Assembly: GCF_035956715.1 (NCBI RefSeq)
Contig: NZ_CP108381.1
Coordinates: forward strand, 248,001 to 312,000
Length of the DNA: 64,000 nucleotides
Direction: 5' to 3'
DNA from: Nocardia sp. NBC_01329
GTDB taxonomy: Bacteria; Actinomycetota; Actinomycetes; Mycobacteriales; Mycobacteriaceae
Part shown: positions 27,002-34,661 of the stretch, one piece after another
How positions within the stretch are numbered: position 1 is the stretch's first letter
How the letters are laid out: each line of letters opens with the position of its first letter
Position numbers and translations under genes: made by a program
The notes under the pieces: generated by a model
Seen by the model: only the letters and a program-made list of their open reading frames with translations
What the model was told of the DNA's origin: nothing
Database searches by the model: none

Positions 27002-27964
27002 ATGACCGATCCGAGCACACGGACTCTGGAGCTGCTGTCGTTGCTGCAGAGTGGGCGCAGTTGGCCCGCGACCGAACTGGCGGCAAGGCTGGACATATCA
27101 CCACGCACCTTGCGGCGCGACCTCGACCGCCTGCGTACTCTCGGCTACCCCGTCTCGTCGACGCGCGGGCCCGGCGGCAACTACCGGCTGGTCGCCGGGC
27201 GCGCCATGCCACCGCTGTTGTTCACCGACGACGAGGCAGCCGCCACGGTTGTCGGCCTCCGAATCGCCGCCCTCACCCTGACGGGCCGCGCCGGAGATGC
27301 TGCGGAGGGCGCCTTGCGCACCCTCGAACGGGTTGTACCCACCCGGCTGCGCGCCCGCATACAGGCGCTGACCGCCGCCACCGAAGTCACCTCCCATGCC
27401 CCCGGATCCCTTGATCTGCGTACCGTGCAACTGCTCGCCACCGCGGCCCACCTGCATCAGGACGTGCGCTTCGGCTACACCAGCCGCAGCCGAAAGCACA
27501 CCGAACGTCGCGTCGAGCCCAACCGCCAGGTACTCCTCGGCCACCGCTGGTACCTGCTGGGCTGGGACCGCGACCGCGCCGACTGGCGCACTTACCGCAT
27601 CGACCGGATCGACGCACTCACCCTCCCGGGCACCACCTTCACTCCCCGCGAGCTGCCCGCCACCCACCCGGTGAGCTTCGTCCAGGACAGCGCTCGGTTT
27701 CCCCGCACCCGCCACCGCGGTGTGGTGTCCTTCGCGGCGCCGCTCGCAGTGGTCGCCGACCGGCTCATCGCCGACGCCGGATCGCTGGAAGCCATCGACG
27801 ACACCAGCTGCCGCTACACCGCCGGTACCGACTCCTGGGAATGGCTGTCCGTCACGCTCGCCACGGTCGGCGTGCCCTATACCATCGAAGGACCGGACGA
27901 ACTCATCAGCTACTCCCGGAAACTGGCTGCCCGGATCGCCCGGGCCGCCGACGAATCGGGGTAG
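27002..27964 (+). CDS. YafY-type HTH regulator with WYL domain
   Basis: 320 residues from ATG 27002. The N-terminal DeoR-like HTH reads TRTLELLSLLQSGRSWPATELAARLDISPRTLRRDLDRLRTLGYPV. The C-terminal WYL domain has its name-giving motif in HRWYLLGWDRDRADWRTYRIDRI, preceded by RRVEPNRQVLLG. WYL regulators bind small ligands or nucleotides and usually control neighbouring genes. A candidate -10 ends seven bases before the ATG, suggesting a leaderless message. The divergent NmrA gene is the obvious target. Confidence 0.9.
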   Translation: MTDPSTRTLELLSLLQSGRSWPATELAARLDISPRTLRRDLDRLRTLGYPVSSTRGPGGNYRLVAGRAMPPLLFTDDEAAATVVGLRIAALTLTGRAGDAAEGALRTLERVVPTRLRARIQALTAATEVTSHAPGSLDLRTVQLLATAAHLHQDVRFGYTSRSRKHTERRVEPNRQVLLGHRWYLLGWDRDRADWRTYRIDRIDALTLPGTTFTPRELPATHPVSFVQDSARFPRTRHRGVVSFAAPLAVVADRLIADAGSLEAIDDTSCRYTAGTDSWEWLSVTLATVGVPYTIEGPDELISYSRKLAARIARAADESG

Positions 27965-28069
27965 GCGGGATTCACCGGACAATCCCGGAGCTCGGGATAA
28001 CTCGGGCCGACGCGGAATCGAGCAATTTCGGTCGGGCGACGGCAAGTCCGGCGTGCTTACGGTGGTGCA

Positions 28070-28591
28070 ATGCGCGAAACCCCGGAAGAACTCACCGCAT
28101 TACAGGCCCTGCTCGACGCGTCCCTCGCCGGGTCGACCAGTCATCTCCGCTCGATCATCGCCCCCGACCGAACGCTGACCGCCGAGCAGCTCACCACGAT
28201 TCTCACCGGTATGCGCACCCTGGCGTTGTCCACGGTCACCGTGAAAGGGGAACCGCGGATCAGTGGCGTCGATGGTCATTTCCTGCACGGCCGGTGGTAT
28301 TTCGGCACCGCGCGCACCGCGGCCAAGGCGCGCCACCTCACCGCTCGGCCGGCCGCCAGTGTCGCGCATATGCGAGGTGAGGAGCTGGGTGTGTTCACCC
28401 ACGGCACCGCGGAGACCTTGAATCCGGCAGGGGGTGAACCGGACGCGGAGTGGCCGGAACTGCTCGCGTACTTCAAGGATCTCTACGGCGAGGAGGCCTT
28501 CGACTGGGACAACGATGTGGTCTTCTTCCGTCTGCGTCCGCACTGGATGACCGTCTACGCCCCCGACTTCGCGAAGCTCACCGCGGACTGA
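28070..28591 (+). CDS. Pyridoxamine 5'-phosphate oxidase-fold protein
   Basis: 173 residues with a split-barrel flavin- or F420-binding fold: MRTLALSTVTVKGEPRISGVDGHFLHGRWYFGTARTAAKARHLTARPAASVAHM is the typical cofactor-contact region. Such proteins in actinobacteria often use F420 or FMN; the cofactor and substrate are not decided by sequence here. It has its own start (ATG 28070) after a 105-bp gap and converges on the frameshifted TPR gene, with 21 bp between stops. Confidence 0.85.
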   Translation: MRETPEELTALQALLDASLAGSTSHLRSIIAPDRTLTAEQLTTILTGMRTLALSTVTVKGEPRISGVDGHFLHGRWYFGTARTAAKARHLTARPAASVAHMRGEELGVFTHGTAETLNPAGGEPDAEWPELLAYFKDLYGEEAFDWDNDVVFFRLRPHWMTVYAPDFAKLTAD

Positions 28592-28612
28592 TCACGCTCG
28601 CGGTGTCCATCG

Positions 28613-29126
28613 TCAGGACTGCGGGCCCGGCGCGCTCGCGCGTCGCGTGGTGGACCGCTGGGTGACCGCTTCCGCGACCTCGGTGAGCGCCGTCCGGATC
28701 ATCGTCCCGTAGCCGTCGTCGGAGAGGGTCTCCAGTCGTGCCCGGGCGGCGGCGAGGTGCTCCGCCGCCGCGTCCCACGACCCGAGCCGCCGGTAATTGT
28801 CGGCCAGGTTCAGGTGCAGCGAGGGGTAGAACCCCGCGACCCGCAGGCTCGTGTGATGGCGTTGAACCCGGTCGTCGGTGAGGGCGTCGGCCGCGTCCAG
28901 GGCGCGGATATCCCAGGCCAGGGGCGAGGGCTGGGTCGTCGTAGAGGTCGGCCAGGTAGTGGGCGAGGGTGCAGCGGTGCAGCGGATCGCCGCCCGTGCC
29001 GATTCCGTGCCAGATCTTCAGGAGGCGGCCGCGGGCGGTCGCTGTATCACCGGTTCGGCCGAGCGCGACCGCTTCGGTGATCGCGTTCATGGTGGCGTCG
29101 GGGGACAGCGGTTCGGTGGAGGTCAA
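28613..29126 (-). pseudogene. TPR-like helical protein gene with one-base frameshift
   Basis: The ATG at 29126 overlaps the stop of the MerR-clamp gene (ATGA). Its frame reads a helical sequence (LGRTGDTATARGRLLKIWHG, LHRCTLAHYLADLYDDPALA) up to a run of four C on the minus strand (28924-28921), then turns into Arg/Pro-rich nonsense. In the next frame the protein resumes with LAWDIRALDAADALTDDRVQ, SLHLNLADNYRRLGSWDAAA and AARARLETLSDDGYGTM, reaching a stop at 28613. Removing one C restores about 170 residues of TPR-like helices. It could be a true lesion, programmed slippage or a sequencing error in the homopolymer. Operon position implies a role with the MerR-clamp regulator. Confidence 0.82.
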
Positions 29127-30211
29127 CTGGGGGATCCGTTCTCTGCGTCGATAGCGGCCGGGCCGGCCGGCATGGCCAGGGTGGTGAGGTCGCCGTGGTC
29201 CGCGGACCGGACGACCATCGGGTCGGTGGGACCGCCGAGATCCAGTCGCACATCGGGTCCGATGGCGGTGGCGACGGCTGGGTACAAGTTGGTGAAACCG
29301 AAGACGAGATCGCCGGGTGGGCCGGTGACCAGCGCGGGCAGCCCCGTCCCGGGTCGCTCCGCGGCACTCGAGACCGCGAGCGAGCCGGCCGCGATCGTGA
29401 GCCGCAGGTATCGCGCCCGCTGCTTTTCCAGTGCGCCCATCAGCTCTTGCTTCGACACCGTCACATGGGTCCGGGCCGTGGGTAACGCCGCCAGCAGCGA
29501 ACGGTGATCGGGGAAGGGGCCGGGCAGTGTCCGGCAGCCGCGCGCGAACCCCTCGGCGGTACGGAACCGGATGCTGTGCTCACCGGCTTCGATATCGAGC
29601 AGGTGGGCGCCTCGGATCTCCGGCAGCGCCGCGCTCAGGTCGGTGCCGTCCACGGTGGCGGCCCAGTCGCCCGACCCGGCCTGCTCGGGAACGAGGGTGC
29701 GGGTGGACAGCCGGTAACGGTCGGTGGCGGTGAGGGTCAGTGATTCGGGTGTCGCCTCCAGGCGCACACCGGCCAGGACCGGGATCTCGGGGTCGGTCCC
29801 GGTGGCGGCCAGTATCTGCTCGACCGCGGCCGCCAGTACCGGCCCCCGCACAGTCGCCATCCACCATCCGGAGGGTTCGCCCAGTGTGGCTTTCACGACT
29901 TCGGCGGTCCGCCGCGCCTGCTGGGTGCGATCGACCACTCGCGTCATATGGTCGTCGATCAACCGGGCGGCATCGTGTGCGTCGGACGCCAGTACCCGGG
30001 CGATACCGTCCAGCGGCATACCGATATTGCGCAGCCGTCGAATGGTCACCGCCCGGGTCACCTGGGCGGGGGCGTAGTAGCGGTAGCCGGTGACCTCGTC
30101 GACTCCGGCCGGGGACAGCAGACCGGAGTCGTCGTAGAAACGCAGCGCGCTCGCCGTGATGCCGCATGAGCGGGCGAACGCGCCGATGGTGATCAGGTCG
30201 GATTCGGGCAC
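29123..30211 (-). CDS. MerR-type HTH fused to DNA polymerase III beta-clamp-like domains
   Basis: 362 residues in one uninterrupted frame from GTG 30211. Residues 1-~105 are a clear MerR head: ITIGAFARSCGITASALRFYDDSGLL, then the wing YRYYAPAQVTRAVTIRRLRNIGMPL and a dimerisation helix. Residues ~118-350 resemble the second and third domains of DnaN: a helix then PVLAGVRLEATPESLTLTATDRYRL, next GPFPDHRSLLAAL (FPDYRRLLP in DnaN), VTVSKQELMGALEK, LVFGFTNLYPAVATAI, and a final LAMPAG like the DnaN C-terminus. The HTH replaces clamp domain 1. Related fusions occur in actinobacteria, but I know of no defined function. The stop overlaps the TPR gene start. A MerR-type promoter lies upstream. Confidence 0.85.
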   Translation of the reverse strand: MPESDLITIGAFARSCGITASALRFYDDSGLLSPAGVDEVTGYRYYAPAQVTRAVTIRRLRNIGMPLDGIARVLASDAHDAARLIDDHMTRVVDRTQQARRTAEVVKATLGEPSGWWMATVRGPVLAAAVEQILAATGTDPEIPVLAGVRLEATPESLTLTATDRYRLSTRTLVPEQAGSGDWAATVDGTDLSAALPEIRGAHLLDIEAGEHSIRFRTAEGFARGCRTLPGPFPDHRSLLAALPTARTHVTVSKQELMGALEKQRARYLRLTIAAGSLAVSSAAERPGTGLPALVTGPPGDLVFGFTNLYPAVATAIGPDVRLDLGGPTDPMVVRSADHGDLTTLAMPAGPAAIDAENGSPS

Positions 30212-30217
30212 CCGCCC

Positions 30218-30248
30218 ATCATCGGGCTTCGAGCAACCTGAAGGTCAA
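30218..30248 (-). promoter_or_regulatory. MerR-type promoter with 19-bp spacer
   Basis: On the minus strand TTGACC (30248-30243), a 19-bp spacer and GATGAT (30223-30218). The dyad ACCTTCAGGT overlaps the -35 end of the spacer. An overlong spacer with an internal dyad is the hallmark of MerR-controlled promoters. The GTG start lies six bases beyond the -10, which suggests a leaderless, autoregulated message. Confidence 0.55.
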
Positions 30249-30357
30249 GCTGTATGGGGTGCCGATTCGCAGAGGCGCCGCGGCAGGGCTCGACACCGCC
30301 GCGGCCACCCGGATCAGCGAACCATGCGCCGGTCCCGATCCTGTGCAACGACGCGGT

Positions 30358-30786
30358 TCACTGGCCCCGATAGGTTCCGAAACTCCAGAAGTTGCCCTCC
30401 GGGTCCGCGACCGTGAATCCGCGCGACCCGTAGTCCTCATCCTTCAATCCCGCGATGGTCTCGGCACCGGCCGCGGTGGCCCGTTCGTACAAGGCGTCCG
30501 GATCGGCGCAGACGATATAGACGGACTCGGTTCCCGGCGTCCGGCGTTCCGGCAGTCCGCCGCCCTTGGCCGCGGTGCCGAACATGATTCCGCCGCCTTC
30601 CGGCCAGCGGAGCTCGGCGTGTTCGATCACCGACGGATCGCCCTCGCGGGCATACATCGCCGTCGGTTCGAAGCCGAACGCCCGGACCAGGAAGTCCGCG
30701 GTGCCGCGGGCATCCCGGAAGGCCAGGCACGGCCAGACGGTCGGCGCGGGGGCTGTTGTCTTGGTGGTTTTCGCTGTTGAGGTCAT
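30358..30786 (-). CDS. VOC family protein (glyoxalase/bleomycin-resistance fold)
   Basis: 142 residues with a glyoxalase-like fold: VWPCLAFRDARGTADFLVRAFGFEPTAMY opening, EHAELRWPEGGGIMFGTA middle strand, VYIVCADPDALYERATAAGAE second half and the family ending GSRGFTVADPEGNFWSFGTY. Substrate cannot be inferred; VOC members include dioxygenases, isomerases and resistance proteins. It lies 4 bp after the AraC-type regulator gene on the same strand, so the two share a transcript. Confidence 0.88.
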   Translation of the reverse strand: MTSTAKTTKTTAPAPTVWPCLAFRDARGTADFLVRAFGFEPTAMYAREGDPSVIEHAELRWPEGGGIMFGTAAKGGGLPERRTPGTESVYIVCADPDALYERATAAGAETIAGLKDEDYGSRGFTVADPEGNFWSFGTYRGQ

Positions 30787-30790
30787 GGTT

Positions 30791-31633
30791 TCAGCCTGGC
30801 TCTCCGACCATCTCCGGGTCTTGGACAGATGGAATCTCCTCGGCCAGCCACTGCGTCGGACTGCAACCGGCCAGTCGCGCGAATTCGCGGTTCAGATGCG
30901 GCTGGTCGTAGTAGCCGCAGGTGGCCGCGACCTGGGCTATCGATACGAACGACGGGGTGTGCAGCAGCATCTGTTTGGCCCGTTCGAACCGCGCCACCCG
31001 CCCCGCCACCTTCGGGCTGGCGCCGAATTCGCCGGTGAACCGTTTGGTGAGGTACTGGCGGCTCCAGCCGATACGGTCGGCGAGCGCTTCGACTCCGATC
31101 GTGCCGTGTGATCCCGCGACCGCCCGCCACGCCCAGCTGAGTTCGGGCCCCACCGCCCGCTCCGGCACCAGCAGCCGAGTCAGTACTCGATCGCACGCCG
31201 CGAATCGCTGCGTCCACCCGGACTGTTCCTGCAATTCCTCCCACAGCTGCCGCCCCGGCGATCCGATGAGGTCGGCGAACTCGATCGAGGTACTCCACAA
31301 CTCTGCCGCGGGCAGCCCGAACAACGCGCGGCTGCCCAGCGGGGTGAGCTCGATGGCCACCCCTTCCTGGGTGCCGTCGTGCGCGATCATCGCCGGAGTG
31401 TCCTGGAGCCCGCTCAGCACACAGCGGTAGTCGTCCGGGGGCTGGTGGGTGTCGGTCTGGCCGATCACATCGATGGAAGCACCGATCGCGGCGATGAAAG
31501 TCATGTGCCGGGACGGCAGCCCCCGATGCAGGCCCGCCTCGTATCCGGTCATGCGGTATCCGACATACCGGTCTATGAAGGCGGACAGTGCGGGGGCGGG
31601 GTGGGCCGTCACCACCTGTGAGGTCGGCTCCAT
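30791..31633 (-). CDS. AraC-family transcriptional regulator
   Basis: 280 residues from ATG 31633; the frame runs open to 31846, but the upstream part is translated simple repeat and is not credible. The N-terminal ~160 residues are a sensing domain (HPAPALSAFIDRYVGYRMTGYE, then VAIELTPLGSRALFGLPAAELW). The C-terminal AraC domain has two HTHs: IGVEALADRIGWSRQYLTKRFTGEFGASPK and SIAQVAATCGYYDQPHLNREFARLAGCSPTQW. It probably activates itself and the downstream VOC gene. Confidence 0.88.
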   Translation of the reverse strand: MEPTSQVVTAHPAPALSAFIDRYVGYRMTGYEAGLHRGLPSRHMTFIAAIGASIDVIGQTDTHQPPDDYRCVLSGLQDTPAMIAHDGTQEGVAIELTPLGSRALFGLPAAELWSTSIEFADLIGSPGRQLWEELQEQSGWTQRFAACDRVLTRLLVPERAVGPELSWAWRAVAGSHGTIGVEALADRIGWSRQYLTKRFTGEFGASPKVAGRVARFERAKQMLLHTPSFVSIAQVAATCGYYDQPHLNREFARLAGCSPTQWLAEEIPSVQDPEMVGEPG

Positions 31634-31773
31634 GGCTGTCACGCTACGCCGGTCCGGTGACATCGGACTCGTCCCCGGGTTCGCCGCCCGTGCCGCCCAG
31701 CACGAGCGCCCGCCGAATTGCTCCAGATCACCCCGCAGACCGGAGACCGCCTGAAGTTCGCTGCCTTCGCTGC

Positions 31774-31843
31774 GAGCCTCCGAGCGTGCGCTCGCGGAGC
31801 CACCGAGCGTTGCGCTCGCGGAGCCTCCGAGCGTGCGCTCGCG
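31774..31843. repeat. Three tandem 23-24-bp palindrome-containing repeats
   Basis: Units at 31774-31796, 31797-31820 and 31821-31843 read GAGCCTCCGAGCGTGCGCTCGCG, GAGCCACCGAGCGTTGCGCTCGCG and the first again. Each contains the dyad CGAGCG/CGCTCG with a 2- or 3-nt centre. They lie between the AraC gene and ychF, in a frame that would extend the AraC protein with repeated LGGSASA/RSEARSE-like sequence, which is why that extension is rejected. Confidence 0.88.
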
Positions 31844-31899
31844 CACACGGCACGGCCGACCGCCGACCCACCCGGCCGCCCGCGTAGACTGCTGTCCTC

Positions 31900-32979
31900 G
31901 TGAGTCTCACCCTCGGAATCGTCGGCCTGCCCAACGTCGGAAAATCGACGCTGTTCAACGCGCTGACCCGCAACGACGTGCTCGCCGCGAACTATCCGTT
32001 CGCGACCATCGAGCCCAACGTCGGGGTGGTCCCGCTGCCCGACCCGCGCCTGGGCCAGCTCGCCGAGATCTTCGGCTCCGCCCGCATCGTCCCCGCCACG
32101 GTCTCCTTCGTGGATATCGCCGGGATCGTGAAGGGCGCCTCCGAGGGCGCCGGTCTGGGCAACAAATTCCTCGCCAACATCCGCGAAGCCGACGCCATCT
32201 GCCAGGTCGTCCGCGTTTTCGCCGACGACGATGTGGTGCACGTGGATGGCCAGGTGAACCCGGCCTCCGATATCGAGGTCATCGAAACCGAACTGATCCT
32301 CGCGGACCTGCAGACCCTCGAAAAGTCGGTCGTCCGCTTGGAGAAGGAAGCCAAGATCAAGAAGGACCGCAAGCCGTACGCGGATGCCGCCAAACAGGCA
32401 CAGGAGATCCTCAACGGCGGCCGAACTCTCTTCTCGGCGGCGAAGGAGATCGACGGGGAACTGCTCAAAGAGCTGTCTCTGCTCACCACCAAGCCGTTCC
32501 TGTATGTGTTCAACGCCGACGAGTCGGTGCTCAGCGACGAGGCGAAGGTCGCGGAGCTGAAAGCCTCTGTCGCGCCCGCCGATGCGGTTTTCCTGGACGC
32601 CAAGGTCGAATCCGAACTCCTCGAGCTCGACGAAGAATCCGCCGCCGAACTCCTGGAATCCATCGGCCAGACCGAACCGGGCCTGCACGCCCTCGCCCGC
32701 GCCGGCTTCCACACCCTCGGCCTGCAGACCTATCTCACCGCGGGCCCGAAAGAGGCCCGGGCGTGGACTATTCACCAGGGTGACACCGCGCCGAAAGCGG
32801 CCGGGGTTATCCACACGGACTTCGAACGCGGCTTCATCAAGGCCGAAGTAGTCGCCTTCGACGATCTGGTCGAGGCGGGGTCCATGGCCGCGGCGAAGGC
32901 GGCGGGCAAGGTCCGGATGGAGGGCAAGGACTACGTCATGACCGACGGCGACGTGGTCGAGTTCCGCTTCAACGTGTAG
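31900..32979 (+). CDS. ychF: Redox-regulated GTPase/ATPase YchF
   Basis: 359 residues, an Obg-like P-loop protein. G1 is GLPNVGKSTLFNAL (9-22), switch region YPFATIEPNVGVV, and G3 VDIAGIVKGASEGAGLGNKFL. The C-terminal TGS domain includes LQTYLTAGPKEARAWTIHQGDTAPKAAGVIHTDFERGFIKAEV. YchF/OLA1 proteins prefer ATP and bind ribosomes; role in stress and translation is family knowledge. GTG start at 31900 with a possible -10 TAGACT (31885-31890) nine bases before it. Corresponds to Rv1112 and closes the conserved block. Confidence 0.96.
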   Translation: MSLTLGIVGLPNVGKSTLFNALTRNDVLAANYPFATIEPNVGVVPLPDPRLGQLAEIFGSARIVPATVSFVDIAGIVKGASEGAGLGNKFLANIREADAICQVVRVFADDDVVHVDGQVNPASDIEVIETELILADLQTLEKSVVRLEKEAKIKKDRKPYADAAKQAQEILNGGRTLFSAAKEIDGELLKELSLLTTKPFLYVFNADESVLSDEAKVAELKASVAPADAVFLDAKVESELLELDEESAAELLESIGQTEPGLHALARAGFHTLGLQTYLTAGPKEARAWTIHQGDTAPKAAGVIHTDFERGFIKAEVVAFDDLVEAGSMAAAKAAGKVRMEGKDYVMTDGDVVEFRFNV

Positions 32980-33163
32980 ACGGTCAGCGTCTGGGAGGAA
33001 GTAGTGCGGCGCATCTATCGTTGCTGGTAGAAGCTCTACTCAGCCTCATGTGGTGTCGGGGTGGGGATCAGTTTCTCGTGCGCCGCACGCTGGGCGATCC
33101 GGTCGTCGCGGTCTGCGGCATTGTGGTGCGTTCCGCCGGCTCCGGATGCCTCCCAACCGGCGG

Positions 33164-33909
33164 TCACAAGGCGAGCATGGCGGCATCGACCCGGTCGGCC
33201 GCGGTGTGTCGCAGAGCGGTACCCATGTCGTCGAGGACCAGCAGTCGCGCCTCAGGGATTTCGGCGGCGAGGGCCTCGCCGTTGCCGAGCGGAAAGAACG
33301 GGTCGGCGCGGCCGTGCACCACGAGCGTGGGCACGTCGAGCTCAGCGAGCCGGCCACGCCAGCGTGGGGCGCAGTCGATCCGGGAGAACACCATCCCGAG
33401 CTGATTCGCCTGGTGCACCACGGGATGGCTCGACCGCGTCCGGTCCCAGATTCGGGCCGCCGTCGATCGTGCCTCCTCCGGATTATTGCCCATCGCCTCG
33501 GACCCGGAGGCGGCGAACGCCGCGACAGCGTCCCGGTCGGTCCAGTCCGGCCGTGGGCGGGAGAACAACGGGGCCATGACCGCGAGGTCGTGGTCGGGCA
33601 GGTCCTCGTCGACCGGGCCCGGGGCCACCGGCCGAGTGCCGACGAGGGTCAGTGCGGAGAACACGTCCGGGTGGTCCAGTGCGGCCACCTGAGCGACCAT
33701 CCCGCCGACGCCGACTCCACCGAGATGGGCGGTCCCGGCACCGAGCGCCTCGACGAGCGCGGCCGCGTCGGCGGCGAGATCCCGCAGGACATCGTTGTGC
33801 CGCCGACGAGCAGGACCAGCGGATCGTCCGCGCGGCCGAAACTCTCGATGCCCAGATCCACACCGTTCGTCCGTACCGAGGTCACGTCAGATCGAAGTGG
33901 TCTTGTCAT
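33164..33909 (-). pseudogene. Alpha/beta-hydrolase with internal deletion and lost nucleophile
   Basis: The ATG at 33909 begins an alpha/beta-hydrolase N-terminus (VTSVRTNGVDLGIESFGRAD, then LVLLVGGTTM) that goes out of frame at about 33790. A second frame picks up with RDLAADAAALVEALGAGTAHLGGVGVGGMVAQVAALDHP and runs to the stop at 33164. The usual ~40 residues in between (the segment with the Trp-Pro-x-x-Phe and Arg-Tyr-Asp-x-Arg motifs) are missing, so this is a deletion with frameshift, not one lost base. The nucleophile elbow GxSxG reads GVGVG, with Gly for Ser. The acid loop GRADPFFPLGNGEALA survives. Clearly non-functional. Confidence 0.85.
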
Positions 33910-34022
33910 GCCTGGACTCCTGTCTGTCGGTCTACCCAGAGGTACCGACGGGAGATCCACCCGAAAGTCATCTGTGTAGCCAGGATCATGTCCACGCTCC
34001 CGCAATCGCCCCGCCCGAACGT

Positions 34023-34574
34023 TCAGGCGTCGGCGTTCGAGGTTGCTGGTTCGGGCGCGTCGCTGCCACTGGACCAGGTCCCCGCTCCCTCTGTGGCGGC
34101 CTCGAACGCGTGCTGCAGTCGTTCGGACGCAAGGGGGCGTTCGGGGGCGGGTCGCGGAATGCCGAGGTGAATCTCGCGGAGCTCGTCGATGAGGTCGTCG
34201 ACGAGCTCCGGGGACTCGGCCAGAATGCGAGCGCGCACGGTCAAGGCGTGTGACGTGGGTCGATGACGCATGCCCCAGGCCCCGAGGGCGACCATCACCG
34301 GAACCGTCTGAATCCCTGCCTCGGTGAGCGAATACGCCGCTCGCTGCCCCCGCGTCGCATCGTCACGAGAAAGCAGGCCCTCCTCGACCAGATTTCGGAG
34401 GCGGTTGGCGAGGATGTTCGACGCGATGCCTTCGTCGCTGCGCGTCAGGAGCTCGCGGAAGTGTCGGCGACCGCCGAAAACGATGTCGCGAAGCACGATG
34501 AGGCTCCAGGCGTCGCCCAGCACCTCGACCGCCGCATTGATTGCGCACCCCGATCGGGGCTGTTCTCTCGCCAT
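34023..34574 (-). CDS. HxlR-family transcriptional regulator
   Basis: 183 residues from ATG 34574, fixed by a GGAGG ribosome binding site four bases before it (frame open to 34607). The HxlR winged helix is clear: GCAINAAVEVLGDAWSLIVLRDIVFGGRRHFRELLTRSDEGIASNILANRLRNLVEEGLL. A C-terminal ~70-residue extension is Glu/Ala-rich. HxlR proteins often sense electrophiles or hypochlorite through an N-terminal Cys; one Cys is present at residue 9. It diverges from a DHFR-like gene across an 87-bp region with a perfect two-tier dyad. Confidence 0.9.
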   Translation of the reverse strand: MAREQPRSGCAINAAVEVLGDAWSLIVLRDIVFGGRRHFRELLTRSDEGIASNILANRLRNLVEEGLLSRDDATRGQRAAYSLTEAGIQTVPVMVALGAWGMRHRPTSHALTVRARILAESPELVDDLIDELREIHLGIPRPAPERPLASERLQHAFEAATEGAGTWSSGSDAPEPATSNADA

Positions 34575-34590
34575 CCGACCTCCAAAGTGA

Positions 34591-34641
34591 TTGCAGATGG
34601 AAATCACTCTACGTTAGGATGCGAGTGATTTCATTTTGCAA
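34591..34641. promoter_or_regulatory. Two-tier symmetrical operator between HxlR and DHFR-like genes
   Basis: A perfect dyad GAAATCACTC (34600-34609), 13-bp spacer, GAGTGATTTC (34623-34632), flanked symmetrically by TTGCA (34591-34595) and TGCAA (34637-34641) with 4-bp gaps on both sides. The spacer contains TAGGAT (34615-34620), a likely -10 for the plus-strand gene with TTGCAG (34591-34596) as -35 at 18 bp. A bound regulator would cover the promoter. Confidence 0.8.
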
Positions 34642-34661
34642 CCACCTGTATCGGAGTCGTT

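Noticed and set aside
31634..31846. N-terminal extension of the AraC regulator
   Set aside because: It translates the tandem repeat into LGGSASA-like sequence with no AraC-family similarity; ATG 31633 fits the domain start.
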